A stretch of 9,884 nucleotides of DNA, from the NCBI GenBank assembly GCA_016212735.1, contig JACRDZ010000102.1, forward strand, positions 1 through 9,884, given 5' to 3'. Below, piece after piece: positions 1-7,051 of this stretch. A program made the translations under genes and the position numbers. Numbering within the stretch: the stretch's first letter is position 1; the number at the start of each line of letters is the position of its first letter. This stretch comes from Candidatus Firestoneibacteriota bacterium. GTDB lineage: Bacteria; JACRDZ01. The notes under the pieces are model-generated. The model was not told where the DNA came from and did not search any database. It saw nothing but the letters and a program-made list of their open reading frames with translations.

Positions 1-246
1 AATAAATTTACCGCGAGGATTAAGATAAAACATCGAGTAAAAAGTCAACACACCGAAAATTTGACTCGGATATACATTAAGACCATCAGCTATTATATCA
101 ATAAATTTTGTTGAAATATATCCATAATAATCCTGTATCTCCTGTAATACAGGCATAAGAGGACCTTTACTATCTTTAAATTTCTCTATGACTTCATATA
201 CTTTGGTTAAATCCAATTTTTCTTCAACAACATTAGTTTCAGCCAT
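1..246 (-). CDS. nuoE: NADH-quinone oxidoreductase subunit E (24 kDa), partial at left edge
   Basis: The first 82 codons of a NuoE/HndA-type thioredoxin-like [2Fe-2S] subunit are visible, and the rest lies beyond the window. In complex I this peripheral subunit sits next to NuoF in the NADH-oxidising arm on the cytoplasmic side. Family signatures seen are PLMPVLQEIQDYYGYIS (residues 29-45) and the conserved block IFGVLTFYSMFYLNPRGKF (63-81), which in the family precedes the first cluster cysteines. Those cysteines are outside the window, so cluster binding cannot be checked. The ATG at 246 has a good ribosome site, GGAGG (minus strand, 252-256), 5 nt upstream. It lies 45 nt downstream of nuoC, in the same operon direction, in the place where nuoD normally sits. 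The same family also occurs in NAD-reducing hydrogenases and formate dehydrogenases, but the nuoABC context favours complex I. Confidence 0.9.
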   Translation of the reverse strand, partial: MAETNVVEEKLDLTKVYEVIEKFKDSKGPLMPVLQEIQDYYGYISTKFIDIIADGLNVYPSQIFGVLTFYSMFYLNPRGKFI

Positions 247-291
247 AAAAACCTCCAGAATAACCAAATTCCGTGTCTTTACATTGCAGTA

Positions 292-783
292 CTAATATCC
301 TTTTAAAGGGAAATCTTTTCGTAATGGATACCCTTCAAAATCATCATCCATTAAAATTCTGCGCAAAAACGGATGTCCTGAAAATTTTATTCCAAACATA
401 TCATAAGCTTCCCGCTCATGCCAATTAGCTGTCTTCCATATACTTTCAACACTGGCTATTGTCATATCTTTTGAATCTACGGGAGATTTAAGACGCAGAT
501 ATTTATTAAATTTCATTGAATAAAGCTGGTATACAACATAAAAACGCGGATTTTCCTGGTTGTAATCTACTCCGCATAAATCAGCCAGATAATCAAATAA
601 TAATTCAGGTTTATTTTTTAGAAAAAGACATATATCAAAAATTTTATCTTTTTTTACAATAATTGTCAGCTCAGAAAGAGCATAAAAAACATTTAATATC
701 TCATCTGGAAAATTTTCTTTTAAAAGTTTATATGCTGGAATCTGTTCTATCTCTGCAATATTATCTTTTATTTCTTCTGCCAT
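292..783 (-). CDS. nuoC: NADH-quinone oxidoreductase subunit C (30 kDa)
   Basis: This 163-residue protein is the NuoC subunit of complex I, part of the peripheral arm that links the iron-sulfur chain to the quinone site. The C-terminal family signature is complete: EREAYDMFGIKFSGHP (about residues 122-138), then LRRILM and GYPLRKDFPLKGY up to the C-terminus. The length is normal for a stand-alone NuoC, so it is not a NuoCD fusion: the reading frame stops with TAG directly after the signature. The ATG at 783 has GGAG (minus strand, 789-792) 5 nt upstream and lies 12 nt after the nuoB stop, so the two genes are co-transcribed. The next gene in the operon direction is nuoE, not nuoD. Confidence 0.96.
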   Translation of the reverse strand: MAEEIKDNIAEIEQIPAYKLLKENFPDEILNVFYALSELTIIVKKDKIFDICLFLKNKPELLFDYLADLCGVDYNQENPRFYVVYQLYSMKFNKYLRLKSPVDSKDMTIASVESIWKTANWHEREAYDMFGIKFSGHPFLRRILMDDDFEGYPLRKDFPLKGY

Positions 784-795
784 ATTTTCTCCAAA

Positions 796-1287
796 TCAGT
801 CTATAATTATAGGATTACCTTTGGTGAAAAAACCTTCTTTGCTTATTTTCTCCTTTAGTTTAATAATTCCGTACATCAGAGCTTCGGGACGAGGAGGACA
901 ACCTGGAACATATATATCAATCGGAATTATAAGGTCTGCTCCCTGAACAACACTGTAAGTATTAAATACACCTCCGGAAATAGAACATGACCCCATAGCA
1001 ATAGCATAACGAGGTTCTGGTATTTGTTCATATACTCTTTTCATAGCTCCAGCCATCTTTTTTGTAACAGTACCTGCAACTATAATGGCATCTGCCTGTC
1101 TTGGAGTCGACCGGAAAATTATTCCAAATCTGTCAAGGTCATATCGCGATGCTCCGGTAGACATCATTTCAATAGCACAACATGCTAAACCAAAAGTAAC
1201 AGGCCAGAAGGATCCACATCTTGCCCAATTGAACAATTTATCAAGATTTGTTGTAATAATACTGCCTTCTTTACTTTCTAATCCCAT
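796..1287 (-). CDS. nuoB: NADH-quinone oxidoreductase subunit B (PSST subunit, cluster N2)
   Basis: NuoB carries the terminal [4Fe-4S] cluster N2 that hands electrons to quinone. All four expected cysteines are present, numbered from the start chosen here: the tandem Cys36-Cys37 in [11 protein letters not shown], Cys101 in GSCSISGG, and Cys130 in [10 protein letters not shown]. The protein is 163 residues long, a normal size. I chose the ATG at 1287 because AAGGAG (minus strand, 1295-1300) lies 7 nt upstream. A longer reading from an ATG at 1308 would add seven residues (MEKRSSG), but it has no ribosome site and overlaps nuoA more deeply. With the chosen start, the gene overlaps the end of nuoA by 10 nt, typical of translational coupling. 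Confidence 0.96.
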   Translation of the reverse strand: MGLESKEGSIITTNLDKLFNWARCGSFWPVTFGLACCAIEMMSTGASRYDLDRFGIIFRSTPRQADAIIVAGTVTKKMAGAMKRVYEQIPEPRYAIAMGSCSISGGVFNTYSVVQGADLIIPIDIYVPGCPPRPEALMYGIIKLKEKISKEGFFTKGNPIIID

Positions 1288-1631
1288 TCCAGAGCTCCTT
1301 TTTTCCATGCATAAATATATCCAACAACTAAAATTAAAATAAATAAAGCCATTTCAATAAAACCAGTAAATCCAATCTTATTATATACAACAGCCCATGC
1401 AAACATAAATGCTGTTTCTACATCAAACAGAACAAAAAGCATTGCCATTATATAAAAATGTATAGAAATTTTATCACGAGCTTCTCCCTCAGCATTAATT
1501 CCGCATTCATATGAAGACAATTTCTCAGGATTCGGACGAGACGGACGGATGAATGATGCAGCTGTCAGAGAAATTATAGGGAAACATAAAGAAACAAGTA
1601 TAAAAACTCCAACTCCAAGATATGATTCCAT
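1278..1631 (-). CDS. nuoA: NADH-quinone oxidoreductase subunit A
   Basis: NuoA is a small membrane subunit of complex I located at the junction with the peripheral arm. The 117-residue protein has three hydrophobic helices at about residues 5-27, 58-82 and 88-109. It has the conserved loop motif SSYECG (39-44), the acidic second-helix motif LFDVETAF (68-75), and the C-terminal [13 protein letters not shown]. The ATG at 1629-1631 is preceded by GGAGG (minus strand, 1641-1645) with a 9-nt spacer. It is the first gene of the operon, and a candidate promoter lies about 50 bases upstream. Its stop codon lies within the start of nuoB. Confidence 0.96.
   Translation of the reverse strand: MESYLGVGVFILVSLCFPIISLTAASFIRPSRPNPEKLSSYECGINAEGEARDKISIHFYIMAMLFVLFDVETAFMFAWAVVYNKIGFTGFIEMALFILILVVGYIYAWKKGALEWD
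1295..1300 (-). promoter_or_regulatory. Ribosome binding site deciding the nuoB start
   Basis: AAGGAG on the minus strand lies inside the nuoA coding end, 7 nt upstream of the ATG at 1287. The ATG at 1308, which would give a longer protein, has no comparable site upstream. This supports the shorter NuoB. Confidence 0.65.
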
Positions 1632-1678
1632 GAAATTATTCCTCCATGTAAATTAATCCATAATTGTAAACTATTGCT

Positions 1679-1707
1679 AATATAGAAGACAAAAAATATA
1701 TCTACAA
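1679..1707 (-). promoter_or_regulatory. Candidate sigma70-type promoter of the nuo operon
   Basis: On the minus strand a -35-like TTGTAG (1702-1707) and a -10-like TATATT (1679-1684) are separated by 17 nt. The predicted transcript start is near 1672, giving a leader of about 40 nt before nuoA. The region is very AT-rich, so chance matches are likely and the call is tentative. Confidence 0.35.
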
Positions 1708-1808
1708 CAAATTTTTTTGAAATGGTCGTTTTTTTTATATGAATGGCTAATATCAAACTATGACTGGTATATTATATTATAAATTTCACTAAAAAATTTT
1801 TATCGTAC

Positions 1809-1837
1809 TTGCTTTTTTATAAATTTAATCTTAAAAT
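1809..1837 (+). promoter_or_regulatory. Candidate sigma70-type promoter of the FnIII lipoprotein gene
   Basis: TTGCTT (1809-1814) and TAAAAT (1832-1837) are separated by 17 nt. The leader would be about 70 nt. The -35 context TACTTGC and the -10 TAAAAT are the same as in the candidate promoter before the gene at 4850, which raises confidence a little. Confidence 0.4.
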
Positions 1838-1916
1838 TCTAATTATAAGGAATGTGACTATTATCTTTATATTTTATATTTAAATTTAACCAACATATTT
1901 TAAGGAGGAGAAAAAA

Positions 1917-4664
1917 ATGCGAATGTTTAAGTTATTGCCTTTGTTTCTATTTTCATTATTGTTGATTTTTAGCTTTAGTTGCGGACCGAAAGATGAAGGA
2001 GGAATAATAAATGATAATGTAAAAGAATATGGAAGTATTAAAGGAAAAATAAAAAATGCTAAAACTTTTAATTTGTTGCCAGGTGTAAATGTGAGAATTG
2101 CAGATAAATCTACATATACAGATAATAATGGAGAATATTTTATTGATAATATTTATTTAGGTCCAAATCATATTAAAGCAGAAAAACAGGGTTATAAAAT
2201 GTATGAAAGAGATGTTGAAATACAAAAAGGACAGTCTACCATACATGACATAGATATGGAACCGGATTTTACAGGAGTTTTAGATTCTCCAAAAGGTGTT
2301 TTTGCATCACCAGGAAACGGTCAAATAACAATCACATGGAACTATATGCCGGATGCTGATAAATATATTATATATATGAGCACATACCATGGAGTATCTA
2401 AATCAAACAATATTGATAAAAGAAGTACTGACTCAAATACGTTTACCTGGACGGGATTATCTAATGGAACACCATATTATTTTGTTGTAACAGCAGTTAA
2501 TAGTTTTGGAGAAAGCCCTGAATCAATAGAAGTAAAAGCAATGCCTGATGCTTCAGGAAATATTCCTCCAGCACCAAAAGGCGTTGTAGCATCACCAGGG
2601 AACAAAGAAGTTCTACTGACATGGCCAGCATTAAAAGATGTTATAAAATATTATATATATATGGATACCAAGCCTGGAGTATCAAGAACAAATAAAAAAG
2701 ATATGAAAGAACCTTCTGCATCACCATTTAGCTGGAAAGATTTGAATAATGGTTCAACATATTATTTTGTAATAACGGCTGTGAATGGTTACGGTGAAAG
2801 CGCTGAATCAGAAGAAGTAAATGCAACTCCTGCAGAATCAGGCGCAGCTCCATATTCACCAACTGATGTAATTGCATTTTCAGGGAATAATGAGATAAAT
2901 GTAAGCTGGAAAAATGTACCTGAAGCTGCAAATTATAATGTTTATATGGATACTACAGGGGGAATTACAAAAAATAAATATGCGGACAAAAGAACATTTA
3001 CTGCAGAACAAGTTGGAATAGGGCAGGATTTATCATCTTATATATGGAAAAGCTTAATCAATAATAAGGACTATTTCTTTATTTTAACTGCTATGAATAG
3101 TTACGGAGAGAGCGATGAATCAATAGAAGTAGATGCAACTCCTTCTGAAACAGGTTCAGCACCAGAAGCACCAACAGGTATTAATTGTTTCCCGGGATTC
3201 GAAAAAATAAATGTCAGATGGGACATTGTAAAAGGTGCAAGTAGTTATAATCTATATATGGATACAAGTCAAAATATTGCAAAAACGAATTTCCTGGATA
3301 AGAAAAATGTCACAACTACATCTTATTCATGGACAGGATTAATTAATGATACAACGTATTACTTTATGGTAACTGCAGAGAACAGTTATGGAGAAAGTAT
3401 TGAATCTCTCAAAGTCCATGCAGCTCCCAATGATTCAACAAACATACCTTCTGCTCCAAAAGGAGTAATTCCAATTCCTCAAGATTCTAAAATAAACTTA
3501 TCATGGAGCAATGTCTCTGGTGCTGATGAATACAAAATATATATGGACATAAAAACAGGAGTATCAAAAACAAGTTATAAAACTTCTAAAACTGTATCAT
3601 CAACTTCATTTATATGGACTGGACTTACTAATAATACTCCATATTATTTTGTAATAACCGCTTTAAATGATTCAGGAGAAAGTGATGAATCTGAAGAAGT
3701 AAAAGCTACACCAGGAGTAAATACAGGCAACAAACCACCTGTCCTATCATCTAATTATGCTATACCAATGAGTGGTACTACTTTGGATTATTTTACTTTT
3801 TATGTGAATTATAAAGATACTGATGGAGATTACCCTTCCGCAAAAAATATTTATATTAATGGTACTCCATATTCAATGGAATTTAATAATGGGACTTTCT
3901 CTTCTGGAACTTATTTCTATAAAATAAAATTGAATGCTGGCTTATATAATTATTATTTTGAATTTTCAGACGGCAAAAGTGGAATAGTAAGATTCCCACA
4001 AACTGGCACTTTTGAAGGACCTACAGTAAATAATGCGCAGATAAATGTATCCGGCAAAATACTTTATAATACACAACCGCTTCAGAGTGTAAAAATGTGT
4101 ATGTGCCATCAGATGGAAAACGGTTCTGCTGACATTTCTGAAGGTGAGACAGATAGTAATGGAGTTTATAATTTTACATTTGATTATAATCCTCTAGTTA
4201 CTAATTATGGAATTTCAAATTCTGATAGAAAACAATATTATAATAACAGTTTTGTTGAATGGCAATACAATTTCTCTAAAATTGAACAGAAGCAAGTAAC
4301 AATACCTGATTTCAATATATATTTCACAGAGATATTTTCACCTTATGACGGAGCAGAATTCTATGCAAACAATATCAGTGATAATAATCCTATTATTTTC
4401 CAGTGGACTAATGGAACCAGAAATGAGATTAAATCATATAATATTGAATTATCAAGGGTAAAAGATGACAACAACTGGGAATGGGTCTTTGGTTCAGAAT
4501 GGACCAATTCAACACAATATTCATTTAATGGTATTATAAATGATAAATCAAAAATCACTCCTGGTACTTATAAATGGAGATACTGGTGTCACTTTGGAGA
4601 TAATAATAACTGGAATGATAACTGGAATGCAAATACAGGAGAAAAAACAATAATAATTAAATAA
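1917..4664 (+). CDS. Multidomain surface lipoprotein with five fibronectin type III domains
   Basis: This 915-residue exported protein starts with a basic stretch and hydrophobic core ending at Cys22 (FSFSCGPKDEGG). That suggests a lipoprotein signal peptide, although Ser at -3 is not the usual Leu. Domains seen: a carboxypeptidase-regulatory-like beta-sandwich (about 38-117, with TDNNGEYFIDNI); five FnIII repeats (124-213, 217-306, 313-410, 416-505, 511-600), each ending in a version of YYFVVTAVNSFGES and EVxATP; an Ig/PKD-like region (about 605-700, with YKDTDGDYPS); a second carboxypeptidase-regulatory-like domain (about 709-800, with TDSNGVYNFTF and an unusual CMCH); and a Trp/Asn-rich beta domain (803-915). 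No catalytic motif was seen, so adhesion, scaffolding or glycan/protein binding at the cell surface is inference. The start has an excellent AAGGAGGAG 6 nt upstream. It is probably transcribed alone, given its own candidate promoter and downstream hairpin. Confidence 0.85.
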   Translation: MRMFKLLPLFLFSLLLIFSFSCGPKDEGGIINDNVKEYGSIKGKIKNAKTFNLLPGVNVRIADKSTYTDNNGEYFIDNIYLGPNHIKAEKQGYKMYERDVEIQKGQSTIHDIDMEPDFTGVLDSPKGVFASPGNGQITITWNYMPDADKYIIYMSTYHGVSKSNNIDKRSTDSNTFTWTGLSNGTPYYFVVTAVNSFGESPESIEVKAMPDASGNIPPAPKGVVASPGNKEVLLTWPALKDVIKYYIYMDTKPGVSRTNKKDMKEPSASPFSWKDLNNGSTYYFVITAVNGYGESAESEEVNATPAESGAAPYSPTDVIAFSGNNEINVSWKNVPEAANYNVYMDTTGGITKNKYADKRTFTAEQVGIGQDLSSYIWKSLINNKDYFFILTAMNSYGESDESIEVDATPSETGSAPEAPTGINCFPGFEKINVRWDIVKGASSYNLYMDTSQNIAKTNFLDKKNVTTTSYSWTGLINDTTYYFMVTAENSYGESIESLKVHAAPNDSTNIPSAPKGVIPIPQDSKINLSWSNVSGADEYKIYMDIKTGVSKTSYKTSKTVSSTSFIWTGLTNNTPYYFVITALNDSGESDESEEVKATPGVNTGNKPPVLSSNYAIPMSGTTLDYFTFYVNYKDTDGDYPSAKNIYINGTPYSMEFNNGTFSSGTYFYKIKLNAGLYNYYFEFSDGKSGIVRFPQTGTFEGPTVNNAQINVSGKILYNTQPLQSVKMCMCHQMENGSADISEGETDSNGVYNFTFDYNPLVTNYGISNSDRKQYYNNSFVEWQYNFSKIEQKQVTIPDFNIYFTEIFSPYDGAEFYANNISDNNPIIFQWTNGTRNEIKSYNIELSRVKDDNNWEWVFGSEWTNSTQYSFNGIINDKSKITPGTYKWRYWCHFGDNNNWNDNWNANTGEKTIIIK
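2286..3716 (+). repeat. Five tandem FnIII-coding repeats
   Basis: Five consecutive units of about 90-98 codons encode FnIII domains. They share a bacterial variant pattern: YxxYMDT followed by a GVSKxNxxDK-like loop, then SxxWTGLxNxTxYYFV and NSYGESxES. Unit 3 is longer, with extra residues around FTAEQVGIGQDL (about residues 359-371). Protein similarity between units is obvious, but the DNA has diverged, so the duplications do not look very recent. Confidence 0.85.
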
Positions 4665-4695
4665 GTATCAATGCTATAGTAAATTAAATTTTAAC

Positions 4696-4762
4696 TCAGG
4701 CGATTTTGCAGTAAACATCTTTTTATTAATTTATATAACGCAAAATCGCCTGAACTATTTTT
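4696..4762 (+). terminator. Inverted repeat and T-run, probable terminator of the lipoprotein gene
   Basis: A perfect 14-bp inverted repeat (TCAGGCGATTTTGC at 4696-4709, its complement at 4740-4753) is followed shortly by five T residues (4758-4762). It begins 31 nt after the lipoprotein stop codon and ends before the next candidate promoter. The 30-nt loop is much longer than in a typical intrinsic terminator, so another role, such as an mRNA 3' stabiliser or a dispersed repeat, is possible. Confidence 0.5.
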
Positions 4763-4790
4763 AAATATTTATATGAAGCTAAACTATTAC

Positions 4791-4819
4791 TTGCATGTAT
4801 ATATATTTACAAGTAAAAT
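4791..4819 (+). promoter_or_regulatory. Candidate sigma70-type promoter of the two-propeller operon
   Basis: TTGCAT (4791-4796) and TAAAAT (4814-4819) are separated by 17 nt. The predicted start is near 4826, about 24 nt before the ATG at 4850. The -35 lies in TACTTGC, the same heptamer as in the candidate promoter at 1809-1837. Confidence 0.45.
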
Positions 4820-4849
4820 ATGTAATAATCAAACTATGGAGGATTTAGA

Positions 4850-5836
4850 ATGCTTAAATGCAGCTATATTTATACGATTTTATTGTTTACACTAATATTT
4901 TTTTATGTAACACCTTCATTTTCAGAAGAACCATTAATGCTTTTTAATGCAGATGAAACCGGATTCAGCAATATATATACTGTCAAATTAAACGGAACAG
5001 ATCTTAAAAAAATCACAAATACTAAGGATTATGATTTCTGGCCAAGATGGTCAAAAAAAGCAGGTAAAATATTATTCTGTTCAATGTCTTATACACAGAA
5101 TGGTTATGGTAATAGCAAAATATTGATAATGGATGCTAAAGGAAACAATCGTCAAAAATTAACTGCTGGAGAATATGATGATTATTTTCCTAATTGGTCC
5201 CCTGACGGTAAAAAAATAGTCTTCCAATCTTATCGTGATGGAAATGGTGAAATTTATATTATGGATTCTAATGGTAAAAACGTTAAAAGACTCACTAAAG
5301 ATAATTATGATGATTCGTTTCCGTCTTTTACTCCAGATGGCAAAAAAATTCTATTTCAATCCCGCCAGTCAAAAAAAATAAAACTAATGTTTATAAATAC
5401 GGATGGTACAGATATACAGCCTGTATTGAAAGAAGAAGATATAGAGAGTTTTAATTCTGTTCCCAATTTACCTCCCAGTTCCAGAAGACCTGCAAGAATA
5501 GAAGGAGGTAACAATGAATTTTCACCTGATATGTCACATGATGGTAAAAAAATATATTTTGTTATTGATAATTTTAATATGTCGCCCCAGATATATGAAT
5601 ATGATATAATAAAAAAAACCACAAAACAGATATCTTCGCAAGTGGAAAATGGCAATATATTTATGTATGAATATGTATCTGTTTCACCTGATAATAAAAT
5701 TCTTCTTTTAACATGCATGTCTGATCAGGAATCTTTAAAAAAACGTATACCATATATATTAAATTTAGAAGATAAAACCAGAAAAAAAGTAATAGATGTT
5801 GATTTTAATATCTGGTTCCCAACCTGGATGGAATAA
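4850..5836 (+). CDS. Secreted TolB-like (PD40) beta-propeller protein
   Basis: This 328-residue protein has a signal peptide (hydrophobic residues about 6-21, likely cleaved after SFS at 25) followed by a six-bladed propeller of TolB/WD40-like PD40 repeats. Clear repeat copies are FPNWSPDGKKIVFQSYRDG with IYIMDSNGKNVKRLT, then FPSFTPDGKKILFQS, and weaker blades after about residue 220. A Pro/Arg-rich insertion (about 204-215) interrupts the propeller between blades 4 and 5. The N-terminal domain of true TolB is missing, so this is not TolB. It probably acts in the periplasm or at the cell surface as a binding or scaffolding protein, but the partner is unknown. The start has GGAGG (4838-4842) with a 7-nt spacer. 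The next gene starts 8 nt after its stop, forming a two-gene operon. Confidence 0.85.
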   Translation: MLKCSYIYTILLFTLIFFYVTPSFSEEPLMLFNADETGFSNIYTVKLNGTDLKKITNTKDYDFWPRWSKKAGKILFCSMSYTQNGYGNSKILIMDAKGNNRQKLTAGEYDDYFPNWSPDGKKIVFQSYRDGNGEIYIMDSNGKNVKRLTKDNYDDSFPSFTPDGKKILFQSRQSKKIKLMFINTDGTDIQPVLKEEDIESFNSVPNLPPSSRRPARIEGGNNEFSPDMSHDGKKIYFVIDNFNMSPQIYEYDIIKKTTKQISSQVENGNIFMYEYVSVSPDNKILLLTCMSDQESLKKRIPYILNLEDKTRKKVIDVDFNIWFPTWME

Positions 5837-5844
5837 GAAAAGAA

Positions 5845-7017
5845 ATGTCTAACCATATTTTAAAATTATTTCTATTTTTACTATTTTTTTTATATGGATG
5901 CAATAAGACTGGAATCATACACAAACCAGCTATTTTACAAAATAAAATCTCTTCTTATGCCTGGGATATGTTTCATCATGACATATCTCATACAGGATTT
6001 ACATCCAGTAGATTATCATTACCATTGGAACTGAAGTTATGTTTTAATCCTTCATTTAAAACAATTAACAGGGTTTCCTCTCCAGTAATTTCGCAAAACG
6101 GAATAATATATTTCGGTTCACGTGATCATAATTTTTATGCTATGGACATAAATGGCAAAATAATATGGAAATATAAAACTTCATCATGGATAGACGCTTC
6201 TCCTTCATTATATGAAAATAAAGTATTTTTTGCTTGCCTTGATGGGACGTTATACTGTTTAAATGCACAAAACGGCAGACTATTATGGGAGTATAAAACT
6301 AATGGAAAAATACAATGGTCTTCACCTGTAATAGACCCATCATCTTTATTGCTTTATATATGTTCTGAAAATGGATGGATTTACTGTATTAAAATCACAG
6401 AAGGCAACCTTATCTGGAAATTCAAAGCACGAGGGCCAATATACGGGACACCTGTTATATCTCAACATAATATTAATATTGGTGATAATAATCATTTTTT
6501 TTATGCTATAGACAAAAACACTGGCAGAAAAACCTGGGAATATAAAACAGATGGTCCTGTTTTTTCTTCTCCAGCATTAACAGAAGGTAAAATTATTTTT
6601 TCAGTGTCTGATGGTTGTATATATGCTTTATTAGAAACTAATGGAACTTTTTTATGGAAGTTTAAAACACAGGCTTCAAAGTTCTGGTCTTCTCCTGCTT
6701 GTGAAAATGGAAGAATATATATCGGTTCTAATGATACTTTTTTCTATTGTATTGACAGTAATTCAGGGAAACTTATCTGGAAATTCAAAACAGATTATAT
6801 TATTGATACATCACCTGCACTTACAAAAACAATTGCTGCTTTTGCTTCTATGGACGGGAATATATATATATTAGATAAGAATAACGGAAAACTTATCTGG
6901 AAATATAAAACAGAAGAAAGAGCTTTCTCTTCACCTGCAATTATTGATAATTATTTAGTTATTGGTTCCGGATACAACGGATATTTATGGATATTTAAAA
7001 GTCAGGGGAAAGAGTAA
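5845..7017 (+). CDS. PQQ-repeat (BamB-like) beta-propeller lipoprotein
   Basis: This 390-residue protein begins with a hydrophobic signal ending in the lipobox LYGC (Cys19), so it should be lipid-anchored and exported. After the typical opening WDMFHHDISHTGF, it has about eight PQQ-type propeller repeats. These are marked by recurring SSPA-type turns, (I/L)YxGSxD-like strands and seven W(K/E)(Y/F)K motifs, for example LIWKFKT. No PQQ-dehydrogenase active-site features were recognised, so a scaffolding role like that of BamB-type propellers is more likely than enzymatic activity. The ATG follows the upstream gene after 8 nt with only a weak purine-rich site (AAGAAAAG), suggesting translational coupling. 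Two stop codons in tandem end the frame. It converges on birA with only 34 nt between, and no strong terminator hairpin was seen there. Confidence 0.85.
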   Translation: MSNHILKLFLFLLFFLYGCNKTGIIHKPAILQNKISSYAWDMFHHDISHTGFTSSRLSLPLELKLCFNPSFKTINRVSSPVISQNGIIYFGSRDHNFYAMDINGKIIWKYKTSSWIDASPSLYENKVFFACLDGTLYCLNAQNGRLLWEYKTNGKIQWSSPVIDPSSLLLYICSENGWIYCIKITEGNLIWKFKARGPIYGTPVISQHNINIGDNNHFFYAIDKNTGRKTWEYKTDGPVFSSPALTEGKIIFSVSDGCIYALLETNGTFLWKFKTQASKFWSSPACENGRIYIGSNDTFFYCIDSNSGKLIWKFKTDYIIDTSPALTKTIAAFASMDGNIYILDKNNGKLIWKYKTEERAFSSPAIIDNYLVIGSGYNGYLWIFKSQGKE

Positions 7018-7051
7018 TAACCGATTATTCTAAATTTAATGTACTTGAATT

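Noticed and set aside
1085..1342. An 85-codon plus-strand frame antisense to nuoB and nuoA
   Set aside because: It lies wholly across two well-supported conserved genes and reads as a reverse shadow of them.
1574..1756. A 60-codon minus-strand frame overlapping the start of nuoA and its upstream region
   Set aside because: It covers the candidate nuo promoter and nuoA ribosome site, has low-complexity hydrophobic composition, and resembles no family I know.
1790..1802. A small AT palindrome (AAAAAATTTTT) in the nuo/lipoprotein intergenic region as an operator
   Set aside because: Runs like this are expected by chance in this base composition, and it does not align with either candidate promoter.
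4850..5836. Calling the PD40 propeller gene tolB
   Set aside because: The N-terminal TolB domain is absent and no pal, tolA, tolQ or tolR gene is nearby, so only TolB-like is justified.
7018..7051. A possible terminator between the PQQ-repeat gene and birA
   Set aside because: Only a weak 5-bp AT hairpin (AAATT with AATTT) is visible, which is not enough in such AT-rich DNA.
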